A stretch of 64,000 bases of DNA, taken from contig CANTUZ010000001.1 of the NCBI GenBank assembly GCA_947846985.1, positions 37,162,727 through 37,226,726 of the forward strand. Direction: 5' to 3'. Made by a program: the position numbers and the translations under genes. Shown here one piece after another: positions 35,651-46,890 of this stretch. The notes below the pieces were generated by a model that was not told the DNA's origin, ran no database searches, and was given only the letters and a program-made list of their open reading frames with translations. The DNA is from Fratercula arctica (taxonomy: Eukaryota > Chordata > Aves > Charadriiformes > Alcidae). Positions within the stretch are counted from its first letter, which is position 1. Each line of letters starts with the position of its first letter.

Positions 35651-37644
35651 ACTGGAAAATAGAAGATTTTCCCTGATGAATGGATAAAATATCTTGGCTA
35701 CCATTAGAAGCTAAGACACTTTTGACCTCAGTGGTAGCTATGTCTTAAAGAACTAAATGTGAGAACAACTTTTAATGCCAGGTCAAAGGATCCAGTGCAA
35801 TCAACCGTATCTTTCAGTCATATGTGGAGGGACAACGCACAATCGCAGCACAAAGGAATACATTTCTGTGTCTTATACTTCATATCATCTCAGTTCTGTC
35901 TCCATTCCTTCTGTCTTCTTGTTAGGAGGACCCCATGGTCCAGAACAATCTGTGCCCTCAAACTGCTTCCTCCTGCTTTTATCCTGTCAATAAATATGAC
36001 TGTGAATGATCACCTAATGGAGACCCTTGTTCAGTTCAGAAAATGTCATCTAAGTCTGTTTGCTCTAAGGGTATGATTATTTTCTTAGATCTTGTTTTAT
36101 CCTGCCTCAAGCACCACTGTTTTATCTGCTTTGCAATGAATTCTATTCCCAGCTCAGTAAGCATCTGCAACACCTAAGGATAGACTTTGGTGTTTTTCAT
36201 CATGGAGACAAGCTCCCTGGACTGTATTATTATTCAGATCCTCAAGAAGGGCTGTCCTGCTGGTCTCAAGCCTTTGCTTGCTTGAAATTATTTCCTAAAA
36301 TCAACAGAGTAAGAAGCATGACGTTGAAAGAATGTGTTAGAGAAATCCTGCAATAATTACCCAGGTAGATGCTGGCTTTGTGTCCTTAGAGCAGTACATT
36401 TTGATTAGGAAATCTACTAAGAGACTTTTTATATAACCAAAGAATTCCACTCAATGCTTGTACATGGCGTATGGCATAGCAATGAAATAGATCTACAATG
36501 CATGCACCTTGTCTTATACAATTTGGGAACTAAGTATAAACCACGACGATGCAGCCAGATATTATCTCAGGAATTACTCATTAATACTACTGCCAGACAG
36601 TTACCATCAAGAATGGAATTTGCAGTGAACTGAAACAGTTGTAGCTGACAGTAATGCTGTTAAGGCTGTATAAAAGAGATTATTTTTTTTCCTGGTAGTT
36701 GAAATATGAACAACACGATATATACATAATAATTTATTACTTACTAGTTAAAGCATGTGATATTAAGTGTCCCAAAGAATTCACTGTGTCGTGTTCTGCT
36801 TGAGACACTATGATTAGCTCAATCTTGTGTGTGCATCTATCTCTGCATCTGTATGTGTTATTTTAATATTTCTGTAACATGCATACATGTATTTAGGTTC
36901 TGCTTCAGAAAATTCCCAACCACAATTTCTACTGATAGCCTGATTCAATGCTATCTACAGTCATAACCTGACCTGGACTGATGAAAGGTTGGACAATTTG
37001 TTCTTAAATGATTATTTCAGTGAAGAAAAGATTTTAAGGAACAGCAATTGTGGTCTGTCTTCAGTGTTGGAGTTTTTTTAAGTCACTTGTTTCACTGATT
37101 TAAGCACTGACTCTGAAAAGGTCAAGCACAAGGGGAAAAAAATAGAAAACCTTAGGCCCTATTTCCTAAGGGAAACGTATTATCATTATTGACCTGTTCA
37201 AGGAGAAGTAGCAGCTGGAGGTGGAGTTGCACACAGTGTTCCCTGGCATGCTTTTACTTCAACTACAAGGACTCCTCTCCAGTTATCAATGTTTGTACCT
37301 AGCAGAGCTTTGACTTTCAAGTTTCCTTTTCAATACAGGTCAAACAATCAATGCAGCAATAATGTTCCTCTTCAAACACTTCAGTTTTGTAGGGTACCAC
37401 TGTTACCACAATCATATCCCCTTTAATTTTCAAATCAGCTTTGGATTTGTTCCAGTGTCCCCTTTAGTAAATTGATTTTTAACAGTAAGTGGCTTACATT
37501 GTCCAAGTTTCTTCAGAAACTGTCTTGCTTTGGAAACTTCAAAAAGTTTGACAGAAGAGAGAAAAACTACTCTGAATCTTTGTAGAGGTAGAGCATCATC
37601 TAACATTTATTCTTTTAGGTGGTATTAAATCTCTCTTGCTTGCT
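35651..37644. other. Unannotated non-coding DNA
   Basis: Two overlapping plus-strand open frames of 72 and 105 codons (35759-36076) have no recognisable domains and are judged incidental. No repeat named. Confidence 0.45.
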
Positions 37645-37688
37645 TACACACACACACACACACACTCTCTCTCTCTCTCTTTCTTTCC
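37645..37688. repeat. Compound (CA)n(CT)n microsatellite
   Basis: About ten CA units followed by about eleven CT units. A likely polymorphic marker. Confidence 0.95.
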
Positions 37689-39824
37689 AGTTAAGTGTAC
37701 TTTACAACTTCCTTTCCAGAATCTTGTTATCAACTATTGGAACTGTCTTAACTCTCATACTAGTTTTTCTAGCTACCTGTTTTCATCAGCATGACTTACA
37801 TTGTCATCACCCTTTCATTTCTTTACTTGGTTGCTTACACTTTGATCCCTTAATTGGTTTTATAAATCTTTTTTCTCTGATGTTTTGTCTCTGTAGGAAA
37901 GATAACCCCTTTTGAGCAACGTTCTTCCTGCATTTACTATCGTACCATATATCTCCAATTTCCTATTAGTTGTCATTTTTCCTTTGTGGTTGCCATCTTC
38001 CTTTAACAATTCAGCCTTTTCCCTAACCTTAACTTATTTTTCACAGTAAAACTAAAAACTTTACAAGTGAAAATATCAATAATGAATATTGAATACTGAA
38101 TATCAAATCATATATATTAGTATTCACTTCACATTTAATACTTAGCACTTAGTAGAATATTTTTAAAGTATTGTAGAAACACTGGACAAAATTAATACCT
38201 GACATAATTCCTTGGAGTAAATGGAATTACGCCACTCATTATGTGGCCCATTAATTAATTAATCACCCTGTTCACTTGATGTTATAAGTAACTACTAAAA
38301 GTTAAGGTAACTTGCCCAAGGTACAAAACCAGATCAGTAGCAGAACTAGAATAAGAATCCAGTGGTTCCTGGATGCAGGCCCAAAAACTAAATTCAATAG
38401 GCCATACAACCTGTATTTCTGAATACCAATAGTTACTAAGTAAGAATCTCAATATAAAATGCTGTAAAGCTTTCACGGATTCATATTTTGCCATTAAGAA
38501 CTGGAGTTGAAATTCTGTCTCAGCCACAAACATTTCTCCTCTGTGGTAAAATCCATCCTTTACTAAGGAAGCATGTCGGCAACAAGCAAAAAAGCCAGGT
38601 ATTAATTAATGTTGTAACATTGCTTCATGATATTTGAAAAGATAAATGTCAGAAGGCGAAATTATAAAAGCATAGAAAATTGTTAGAGCTGCAAGATGAA
38701 GGGTTTCCAGCCAACATGAATCTCTCCACCAAAAATACACGATCAACATGTGTGATAGGGATTTTTCTTGACATTATTTTGCTTCTTCCTTTCCAGAGTG
38801 ACGTGGTCACCGGGATTCATTTTAGAACACAAGTTTTATCTTTCAGACAGCTATAGGAACAAAAATTTGAGATAGACCACCACTTTGGTTTTCTTTCCAC
38901 CAAAAAAAATCCTTGACAATAATAGCAGAGAGGGAAGCCCACCCACTGCAGTCTGCAAACTGTGAATCTAAAATACTTCACTAAATTGTTCAGTGGTATT
39001 TGCCAGAGATAAGGTGAGGACAAGGGGCACCTGTGGTTTCCTTTCCTATAGCCTAGTCTAGTCTGATGCTATTCACAGGTCATTCTTTGAATGACTGACA
39101 ATGAATTTTAAATTCCTATTGAGCTAAAATCTTGACATTTAGTACATTCATTCTTTATGAGATGCTGAAGAAAAAAAATCTCCCAATTGAATTTTGACTT
39201 TTCCATTGCAGGTTCCTAAAAGGTCACTGGCCCTTTTTATTAGCTGCAACCATTGTCGAATCTTTGTACTAGAGGGTAACAGTTAACAAGAAGGAGGTTT
39301 TAAGACACCTGTGGGGAGTAAGGAGTCACACCATCACTAAATTTCAAGATTATATCCATTTTTTGGCACTACAGTTTACTATATGTCTCATTTATAGAAA
39401 TTAAAATAATTTGGAGTTACAATTATCAAATTTTAGGTGTCAACAATGTATATTTTGCTGATTCATACAAATATTCAGATTAAATTAAAAATTACCCATT
39501 TTTGATGCCCAGGTGATGTGGGAATTCTTCTTTGCATGAGCAGATATTAGACTATCAAATGTACAGTCTTACATTGTGTATGTTATTTCTATAATCTTTA
39601 AAACAAATATGAAAAAGGTTTATAACAACTATGATAACAAATTAAGATCACTGAGTGATGCTGAATATTCACTGCATTGTAATTTCTGTTTCCCAGAGCA
39701 GCTATATCACTATAAGGAAAAATACTGAAAAATGCTCTTGAGTATTTTAACAAATGTTAATTCTGATAATCATGGTAGGAATAAACAGTGCCATAACATA
39801 CGTATTTTAAAGAATCAAGGTTCA
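37689..39824. other. Unannotated non-coding DNA
   Basis: AT-rich. No gene or repeat family recognised. Confidence 0.45.
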
Positions 39825-39829
39825 TGGAA

Positions 39830-40780
39830 CATTTGACACTGGAAGGCATTTCTAGAGGTCATCTAGTCCAACCTCTCTCCTGAAGGCAGGGGCAGCTGGA
39901 ACAGGTTGCTCAGGGCCACTCCTCATCAGGTTTTGAACATCTGCAAGGGTGGAGAGTTCCCAATGTCATTGGACAACCAGGTTCAAGTCTTCAACCATCC
40001 TCACAGTAAAACATTTTTCTTTTATGTTTAGATGCCATTTCCTGCATTTCAGTTTGTGCCAATTGCCTTTTGTCTTTTCAATGGGCACCACTGAGAAGGG
40101 TCTGGCTCTGTCTTCTTTACCACTCCCATAAGGTGCGTGCACACTGGGACAAGATCCCCCTGAGCCTTTTCTTCTCCAGGTTGAACAACCACAGCCCTCT
40201 CAGTCTCTCACCATATGTCAGAGGCTCCAGTCCCTTCATATCTTTGTGGCACTTTGCTTCATTATGTCTCTCTTGTACTGGGAGCCCAGAATTGGACCCA
40301 GCACTCCAGATGTGTCTCACCAGTGCTCTGCAGAGGGGAAGAATCACCTCCCTCAACCTGCTGGCAATGGTCTGCCAAATGCAGCCCAGGAGGCTGTTTT
40401 CTTTCTTTGCCTCAAAGGTGCATTACTGGCAAGTGGTCAACTTGTTGTCCACCAGCATCCTAAGTCCTTCTCTGTATAACAGCTTTCCAGAGAGTTGGCT
40501 CCCAATTTGTGCTGGTAGATAGGGTTATTTCTCTCCTGGTTCAGGATTTGGCATTCCCTTCTATTGAACTTCATGAGGCTCCTGTCTTTCCATTTCTCCA
40601 GCCTTTTAAAGTCTCTACAATTAGTGATATAACCAGCTGGTTACATCCGTCTAAGCCCGTCATTCCAGCCAATTTTCAATCTGCCTCACTGTCCAATTAT
40701 CTAGTCTGTAACTCATCAGTTTGTCTATGTCAATGTCATCAGAGACTCTGTTCCAAGTCTTACTTAAGACTAGACAAGAA
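39830..40780 (-). pseudogene. CR1 ORF2 RT and C-terminal remnant
   Basis: Fragments on the minus strand include a DNWTVRQIENW-like block (about 40710-40680), then a jump to the NLMKFN/ILNQE-like block (about 40600). After that come EKDLG, LGPILGSQYKRDI, and KWHLNIKEKCFTVRMVEDLN near 40040-40000. The RT core from the first palm motif to the FADD box is largely deleted, since no FADD-like box is present. Several frameshifts and stops occur. Confidence 0.82.
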
Positions 40781-40899
40781 ATAACCCTGCTCCCCTGTTC
40801 CTTTCAGAGATAATCAAGATAATCAAGAAATTTTCAAAAAAAGAGTAATTTTAAAGTTAATCAAGAGTAGTCTTGCAATGACATCAGCCAGTTTCTTCA

Positions 40900-41840
40900 G
40901 CAGTCATGGACACATCCCATCAGGCCCCATGGACTTCCGTATGTCCAGTTTATTCCCTGACCTGATCCTCCTCCACCAAGGGTAAGTTGTCTTCTGGATT
41001 TTTTCATTGGTCTTTGGGACTTGGGATTCCTGAAGGTGAGTCTTACCAGTAAGGACTGAGATGAAGAAAACATTAAATACCCCTGACTTTTCTCTGTCCT
41101 TTGTTACCAGGTCCTCTCTCTCATTCAGCAGCAAGCCATTCTTGCTCTTCACATTATTCCCAAGATTCAAATCAGGAGGGTTTTAGCTTTCTTATCCTAA
41201 TCCCTTCATGCTCAGATGGTGTCTCTATATTCCTCCCAGGTCCTGTACCCACTTCCATCTCTTGTACATTTTGTTTTTATGCCTGAGTTTAGCTAAGAGC
41301 TCCTTGCTCATCCATGCAGGCCTGCCCCCAACCTTCACATCCCCTTCCAGTCCTTCCTTGTTTGTAAGAATCAGGTCCAGCAGAGCATCTCCCTTTGTCA
41401 GCTCCTTGATCACCTGTGTCAGGAAATTGTCCTGGATTGCCTCTTCCCTGTTATATTGCCCTTAGAGAAGATATTGGAGTAGTTAACGTCACACATTAAG
41501 TCAAGGACCTGCAAATGTGAAGTTTCTTCTTGTCTGAAGAAAGCCCCATCTTCTTTCTGCTCTGGTGGTCTGTAACAGACACCCACCACAACATCACCCA
41601 CGTTGGTCTGCCCTCTAATTCCCACCCTCACCCCCCAGCTGACTCATCACCCACTCCTAGGCAGGGCTTCATGCATTCCCACTGCTGTCTCACATAAAGG
41701 GCAGCTCCCCCTCCTCACCAGGAAGGCCTATCCTTTCTAAAGAGCCTATATCTAGCCACCGCAGAGTTCCAGTTTTGTCAACTATCTGACCACATTTCTT
41801 TGATGACCACCATGCACCCTTTGCTTGACATTCCCTCCAC
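40900..41840 (-). pseudogene. CR1 ORF2 endonuclease and linker remnant
   Basis: Starts near 41840 with VVIKEMWSDS and RYRLFRKDR, the N-terminal APE-type endonuclease blocks, broken by stops. It continues at 41600 with GDVVVGVCYRPPEQ and at 41413 with LTKGDALLDLILTNKEGLEGDVKVGG. The next residues are RPAWMSKELL, so roughly 80 codons, including the catalytic SDH region, have been deleted in frame. A further deletion joins KMYKRWK to the linker. The linker then reads VKSKNGLLLNEREDLVTKD and ends in KSMGPDGM (about 40915). The endonuclease normally nicks target DNA to start reverse transcription; this one cannot. Confidence 0.85.
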
Positions 41841-42159
41841 CACTTTTTTACTTGATTGGGAGTCATCTCCCTTCCCCATCATTTTTAAAGTTCTCCTCAG
41901 CACATTAGCCAGCCTGTTGGTGAAGATGTGTTTGTCAAACTTGGTCAGTTGTATCCTATGTCTTCCTAGCAGGTCTTGATACTAAGAAGGATTCCAATGG
42001 CCATAAAAGTGAAACCGCTATTTTTGACACCAGCAGCACAAACAGCTGTTAATCCACAGGATCCATCCACTCCTTAAGGCCTCACCAGCAGAACTGAGAA
42101 GAAAACTGCCTGGGACTCCAACCTCTGTGCCCTTCACCCTCACCCCCAGACACATGCAT

Positions 42160-42462
42160 TCACACTTGAGATATGCTACAGATCTCCTCAACAGTATCAT
42201 TGGTGCCTGTGAGGAAAAGCAGGAAGGGGTGACAGTCCAAGGGCTGGACAAACCTCAGCAGCCTCTCCACAACATCCCAGATCCAAGCACCTGGCAAGCA
42301 GGAAGCCCTCCAGGGCAGCAAGCCAGGTGGGCAGACGGTGTCCTCTGTCCTCCTCAGCAGCAGCCTCCCACTGCTGTCATTCACCCTTCCTCCTGGTGCT
42401 GTGGTGGGGCTCGGGATCAGCCTGCTTGAGTGCTTCACTGGACACAGCTCCCAGTCCCTCAC
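42160..42462 (-). pseudogene. CR1 ORF1 esterase (SGNH-type) remnant
   Basis: A 100-codon minus-strand frame carries DVVERLLRFVQPLDCHPFLLF followed by GTNDT (residues 86-90), the conserved block III of the SGNH/GDSL hydrolase domain known in CR1 ORF1. Block I, normally GDSLLRGTE in this family, reads GRLLLRRTE (residues 32-40), so the catalytic Ser is gone. Similarity continues in other frames to about 42020, including a QAVFSS block. The intact protein is thought to bind RNA or assist retrotransposition; this copy is dead. Confidence 0.8.
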
Positions 42463-42480
42463 CTGCTACCAAGGCACCGA

Positions 42481-42627
42481 TCCTATTCCATAGCTGTAGA
42501 TCTTCAAGTAGACCATTTTATAATGGTTCTCTAAACAAGAACTAGATAGACTAGATGTGCAACATAAACACCCGGTAGAAAATATCTAGGGAATGTAAGT
42601 AAAAAGAATATAATTATTGACAATGCT
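42481..42627. other. Short unannotated spacer
   Basis: Separates the 5' end of the long CR1 from the inverted-repeat element. Nothing recognised. Confidence 0.5.
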
Positions 42628-42887
42628 GGCTTGTATACACATAGATATTTCCTGGCGTAGATATACTGAACTAATTATTCTGCCATAGTTCTATCAGTTT
42701 TAGCTCCCATGTGGAGATCCTGTATGCCAAAACTGTTATATTGTCCCAGAATAATTACTCTGGAGTAATTATTCCAAATAAAATGACTATTATTTTGAAA
42801 CAGAATGTCCATACTGATCTTAAACCAATACAGCTATAGCAGCATAGATTGTAGATATGCCAGGAAATATCTATTTGTAGACAAGCC
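42628..42887. mobile_element. Small element with 29-bp terminal inverted repeats (MITE-like)
   Basis: The left end 42628-42656 (GGCTTGTATACACATAGATA...) and right end 42859-42887 are reverse complements at 27 of 29 positions. Near the middle is a perfect hairpin with 12-bp arms and a 2-bp loop (GAATAATTACTC / GAGTAATTATTC, 42749-42774). Total length is about 260 bp with no coding sequence. This is the form of a non-autonomous DNA transposon. GGCTTGTCTACA-type ends resemble hAT-like elements seen in birds and reptiles, but I cannot name the family. No clear 8-bp target duplication is visible. Confidence 0.75.
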
Positions 42888-42944
42888 CTCCAGTGGTATT
42901 AAAGTTGCTATGAGTTGCAGCAATTTAACAGTCTCTTTTCTTTG

Positions 42945-43093
42945 TGTTTTTGGTTAGTTTTATTTTGCTGTTGTTTTGAGGTTTTGGTGGGGTTTTTTGG
43001 GTTTTTTTTTTGTTTTGTTTTGTTGTTTTTTGGGTTTTGGGGTTTTTTTGGGGTTTTTTTGGTTTTTTTTTTTTTTTTGAGAGAGAGAGAGAT
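42945..43093. repeat. T/G-rich low-complexity tract with G runs
   Basis: About 150 bp of T with interspersed runs of 2-4 G, ending in a ~20-T run and (GA)n. Several GGG/GGGG runs occur within 100 bp. Phe/Gly-rich and Lys/Asn-rich open frames over it are artefacts of composition. Confidence 0.95.
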
Positions 43094-44889
43094 TTGATTC
43101 TGTGGTATGTGAGAATGAAAAATCATCACTCTAGTGTCACTGGGATTATTTCGTATGATTGTCTGTCTGTGTCCTGTTCATTCAGAATAGGTGGTTTTAC
43201 AGATTGTCTTATGTTCTTCTGTGTGATTATGAACAGTGTTATCTACAGAATCATGCAAAATTTCAGAGTTCAATAAGCAGTAAATGGCCATGATTAATGC
43301 AGCTTATTCTGTGACAGATTTTGGGATCACAGCCCATGAGAGGTGTCATGGTTATTGCTCTGAAATGGTTTTCCTCCATGTTACATGTCCTCATCCCTTT
43401 GTCTATTGTCTTCCTTCTATTAACTCCTTCTTCTGTTGTCCTCCTGTCTATTGTCTCCTCTTTCTTTCAGCCAATTTTAGTGTGATTGGTGAAACATTTT
43501 CTTTATATGGTACATTAAATATAAATAGACATCTTTACATTTCTAGGCTTCTTAAAAGAAGTGACCTAAGATTGAAGGGCAACAACCTCACATTATCATT
43601 CTAGATGTTTCTTTTGTTCTGAAATAGCATTCTAAGAACCTGAGATCCCCAGAAAAGCATTTTACTGATTTTATTTGATAGCTCAGGCAATAACAAACCA
43701 CATTTGGTATACATTTAGTATCTGTGCATATATATGTCAATTCAATGTAAATGGCTTTCTCTTGTCATTTCAGCTAACCTGAAAGAGGGCATTGTCTCCC
43801 ACAAACACTTTACTAAGGCAACCTTTAATTTCTCTAGAATTCTTTGATACCTTCAACTTTTCTTGATACAGAAACATTTCCAATTCATTCAAGAGTAATA
43901 ACCACAGCCACATCTTTTGTCCTTTCAAGGATACCTCTAGGTTTTACACAGTGTATTTTTCTTGTTGATAGATGGAAGTACTGTATTCTGGGGATTAAAG
44001 AGAGAATACACTCTCTGGTTTTTAAAAGTACTTTACTGATATAGGCATTTAGCGGCAGACCTAACAGCTTGATTCTTCAGAGAAAAATTCACGTAAACTT
44101 GGTCTCTGCAGGGGGGTATCTGTCACTCAGGGCAGTGAGAGCAGCAACAGCTTATTCTGACCCCATCATTAACAGTGAAACCAGTAACCTATTTTTGCAA
44201 ATTAGCACACTGAAAAAAAAAAAGCAGTCTGAAGAACCAAGTGGCCGAATAACTTCCTTGAGTTTCATAAACAGCATTTTGAGCTGACTAATGTTGGTGC
44301 AGTGCAGCATTAAGAAATTATAACAGACATCCCAAGAAAAAGAGGGACCAATAGATCCGACTAAGAATGCCTGCTTGAGAGACAAAGGAAGACAAACTTC
44401 TAATTTGCCTGATCATCCTACAGGATAGTAAAAATCAAATAACCAGGAGACATATAATGTTAGAACAATGTGGTCAGTTGAACATATAATCTTAAAAACA
44501 CTTTAGATTCATATTAAAAACATAACAAGGAATAAAAAGAAAACATTGGAAAATAACAAAATATGTTAAAATATATAAATCAGAAATTACCGAGCTATGT
44601 AACAGATCTGCTTATTTTAATAGAACATGGTAGCCTGCAGGCTGTTTGTACCTATCCCTGACTAAATTAATTAGGGAACAATATCTGAGGATGACAATAC
44701 TATAGCATAGTTCTGAATGCAATATAATTTTCTATTAAAATTCTCTATGTCATTTAAAAATAATGTCTGTTGAGTTCCATCGGTTTCAAAAAAGAGTCAT
44801 TCCTAAAAGACAGAGTTCTAATAATTCTGGATCCAAATAGGATGATGTATCCTACCTAATTTTACTCCTTGAAAAGTCAGATTCCTAAT
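43094..44889. other. Unannotated non-coding DNA
   Basis: Open frames of up to 106 codons have no domains. No repeat named. Confidence 0.45.
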
Positions 44890-45090
44890 CTAAGCCAAAT
44901 GCTTAGGTCTCCTATACAGCCAACGGAGAGAGACTGGATTTCCACATCACCATTCTATGTATCTTTGCCGCTTGTCTTGATGAACTGCCAGCTGGAGATG
45001 CCTGAGGGAGCATAACTAACTATTTTGTACCGGGCATCTAACTTTTAGATAGTCAGGGTGTGCTTGAGATGCTTCCTAATCTAAGGTTTC
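44890..45090. repeat. Copy of an unnamed old interspersed repeat
   Basis: The left part ('ctcctatacagccaacggag', 44909-44928) resembles 11168-11187 ('ccctttatagtcagtggaga'). The right part ('catctaacttttagatagtc', about 45034) resembles 20516-20560. Having both parts in one copy suggests that all three come from one repeat family at least 180 bp long. Identity is by eye only. Confidence 0.38.
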
Positions 45091-46492
45091 CAATAACTTT
45101 GCTTTTATTTCTGAGAATATATATATATAACATATTTTGTCGATCTCCTTCAAGTAATTCTTATGTGATCTTTCTGCAGATCAATGAGCAGTGTCACACA
45201 GGCTTCTGGTTTTCATGGATAACATAAAGCTGCTCCATCTTTTGCCTACAAGCACTGAAGTAGGCAGTTGGTCATCCTATCAATATGTACTCCATACGAA
45301 GCAGAAAAGCAGAACTATCAACAACAGTGTCTTACTCTCTCTCCTCTCTTCCCTTCTCAATTAACACCAGGGTCAAGTCAAACAGTTAAAACAAAAAGGT
45401 TTATAATTTGCTCTTTTAAAGAGAAACAATAGTTTTAGAAAGAAAGATATATTATTGATTTTCTTGGGAGTTCTTAAGCATATATTTTGTTATTTGTGGC
45501 TTGTTGTTCTCCAGTTTATCATATATACTTAAAGTACATTCTGTTTGGACTCGGTGTTTTCTGAAAACATCCCTATTCTGCAATAAGTTCTGAAGAAAAT
45601 TTCAATCCCAATCACACTTTTGTGAAAGACTTATGTAAAGATGAAAAAACTTCAGACAGCATACTGCAGGAGACTGAAGGAAAGTATCCTGACTCAGGAC
45701 TTTTTTTCATTTTTTTGTTTGCATTTAATCCATATTCTCTGATGTTATTTATAGCAATGTAATATTTGGATGAGTATGTCTCTACTCAATGTCCAGGGAA
45801 ATGCAATGAATTAATTATATTGTAACATTTTATTAAATCACTTTAAATAATTTAAATATTTTTATTGTTAGTTTTGCTGCTCAGACAAAAAGACTGGGTA
45901 TTAAAAAACATCATTCCTTTGAAAATTCCCATTTTCTGCTTAGATCTGGTGATTTAAGAGTCTAGATTTATACTAAGTATGACTAGAAACATTGACTTCA
46001 TTGGGCACTAGATAGTTCCTGCTATCTGAAAATCCACATTCCTCATTTGCCTCCTATTGTCTGTTAGTATATAAAAATCCAAACTCTTTTTCATTGTGGT
46101 TATTCACTTTCTTTAAAGCATTAGTTACTAAAGTCAGAACAATGACCTTAAGCATTAAGTTTAAATTCTGTTTCAGTTGTTAGTATGCAGTGATGATAAC
46201 TGATGTTTAGAAACTCAATTGTATTTACTCTTGCACGTGATCCTATTCTGTAGTCAGCTTTATGAAAGGCTTTGTTGGACACTTTCTTTTCCTGGGAAAC
46301 TAAAATTAGTTCCTTTTCTTATATCAAACCTGTAGTCTGTGATTTCAGTCCCCTTCTGTCCTCCTTTAAAATTTGCCCAAATACTTCAGGAGTCCGTTGA
46401 AGCTTGCAGGTCACAACAGAAGTTCAACAACTCCTGTTCTCATGACCTAGAAAAATATTGTTTTTTTCTTATGTACAAAACACCAAATCAAG
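45091..46492. other. Unannotated non-coding DNA
   Basis: Includes a short (AT)n run at 45116-45130. Nothing else recognised. Confidence 0.45.
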
Positions 46493-46890
46493 GTTATTCC
46501 TCTCCAGATGCAGGACTTCACATTTACCCTTGTTTAACTTCATGAGGTTCCTGTCAAACCATTTCTGCAGCCTGTCAAGGTCCCTCTGGATGGCAGCAAG
46601 ACCCTCTGGTGTATCAGCCAGTTCTCACATTTTTGTGTCATCGCTTGCTGGAGGGTACACCCTGCACCATCATCCAGATCATTGATGAAGATGCTGAACA
46701 AGATTGGACCCAGTTTTGACCCCTGGGGTACACCACTAGTTACCGGCCTCCATCTAGATTTTGTTTCACTGAGCAACAACTGTTTTGGCCCAGCCATTCG
46801 ACTAGTTGTCAATCGACTTCACTGTCTGCTCATCCAAGCCATACTTCAACAGCTTCTCTATGAGGATGTTAATGGAAGACAGTGTTGAAA
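46493..46890 (-). mobile_element. CR1 LINE internal RT fragment, both ends missing
   Basis: Read on the minus strand it goes from the VSTLSSINILI-like palm block (about 46880) through LDEQTVKS, a frameshifted [11 protein letters not shown] (normally [12 protein letters not shown]) region and a DDTK-containing catalytic box with a frameshift near 46640. It ends in [37 protein letters not shown] (about 46620-46510). It stops there without the CR1 3' UTR or tail, which is unusual for a CR1 insertion and implies later deletion or a rearrangement. Confidence 0.9.

Larger units (their letters stand above)
39825..42480 (-). mobile_element. CR1 LINE, longest copy, with internal deletions
   Basis: Read on the minus strand from 42480 down, the order is ORF1 esterase remnant, inter-domain region, endonuclease, linker, reverse transcriptase and C-terminal/3' UTR. 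The 3' side is visible as 'agaggtcatctagtccaacc' near 39854, without tail repeats. It reaches further 5' than any other copy in the window. A full-length CR1 is about 4.5 kb, so about 2.65 kb means both 5' truncation and several internal deletions. Divergence is high, with many stops and shifts. Confidence 0.9.

Noticed and set aside
40070..40522. 150-codon plus-strand open frame
   Set aside because: It is the antisense of a minus-strand CR1. CR1 antisense strands are often open for long distances.
42127..42429. 100-codon plus-strand open frame, Gln/Ser/Pro-rich
   Set aside because: It is antisense to the CR1 ORF1 esterase remnant, where GTNDT on the minus strand gives the true coding sense.
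42915..43276. Phe/Gly-rich open frames and their Lys/Asn/Pro-rich antisense frame
   Set aside because: Artefact of the T/G low-complexity tract at 42945-43093.
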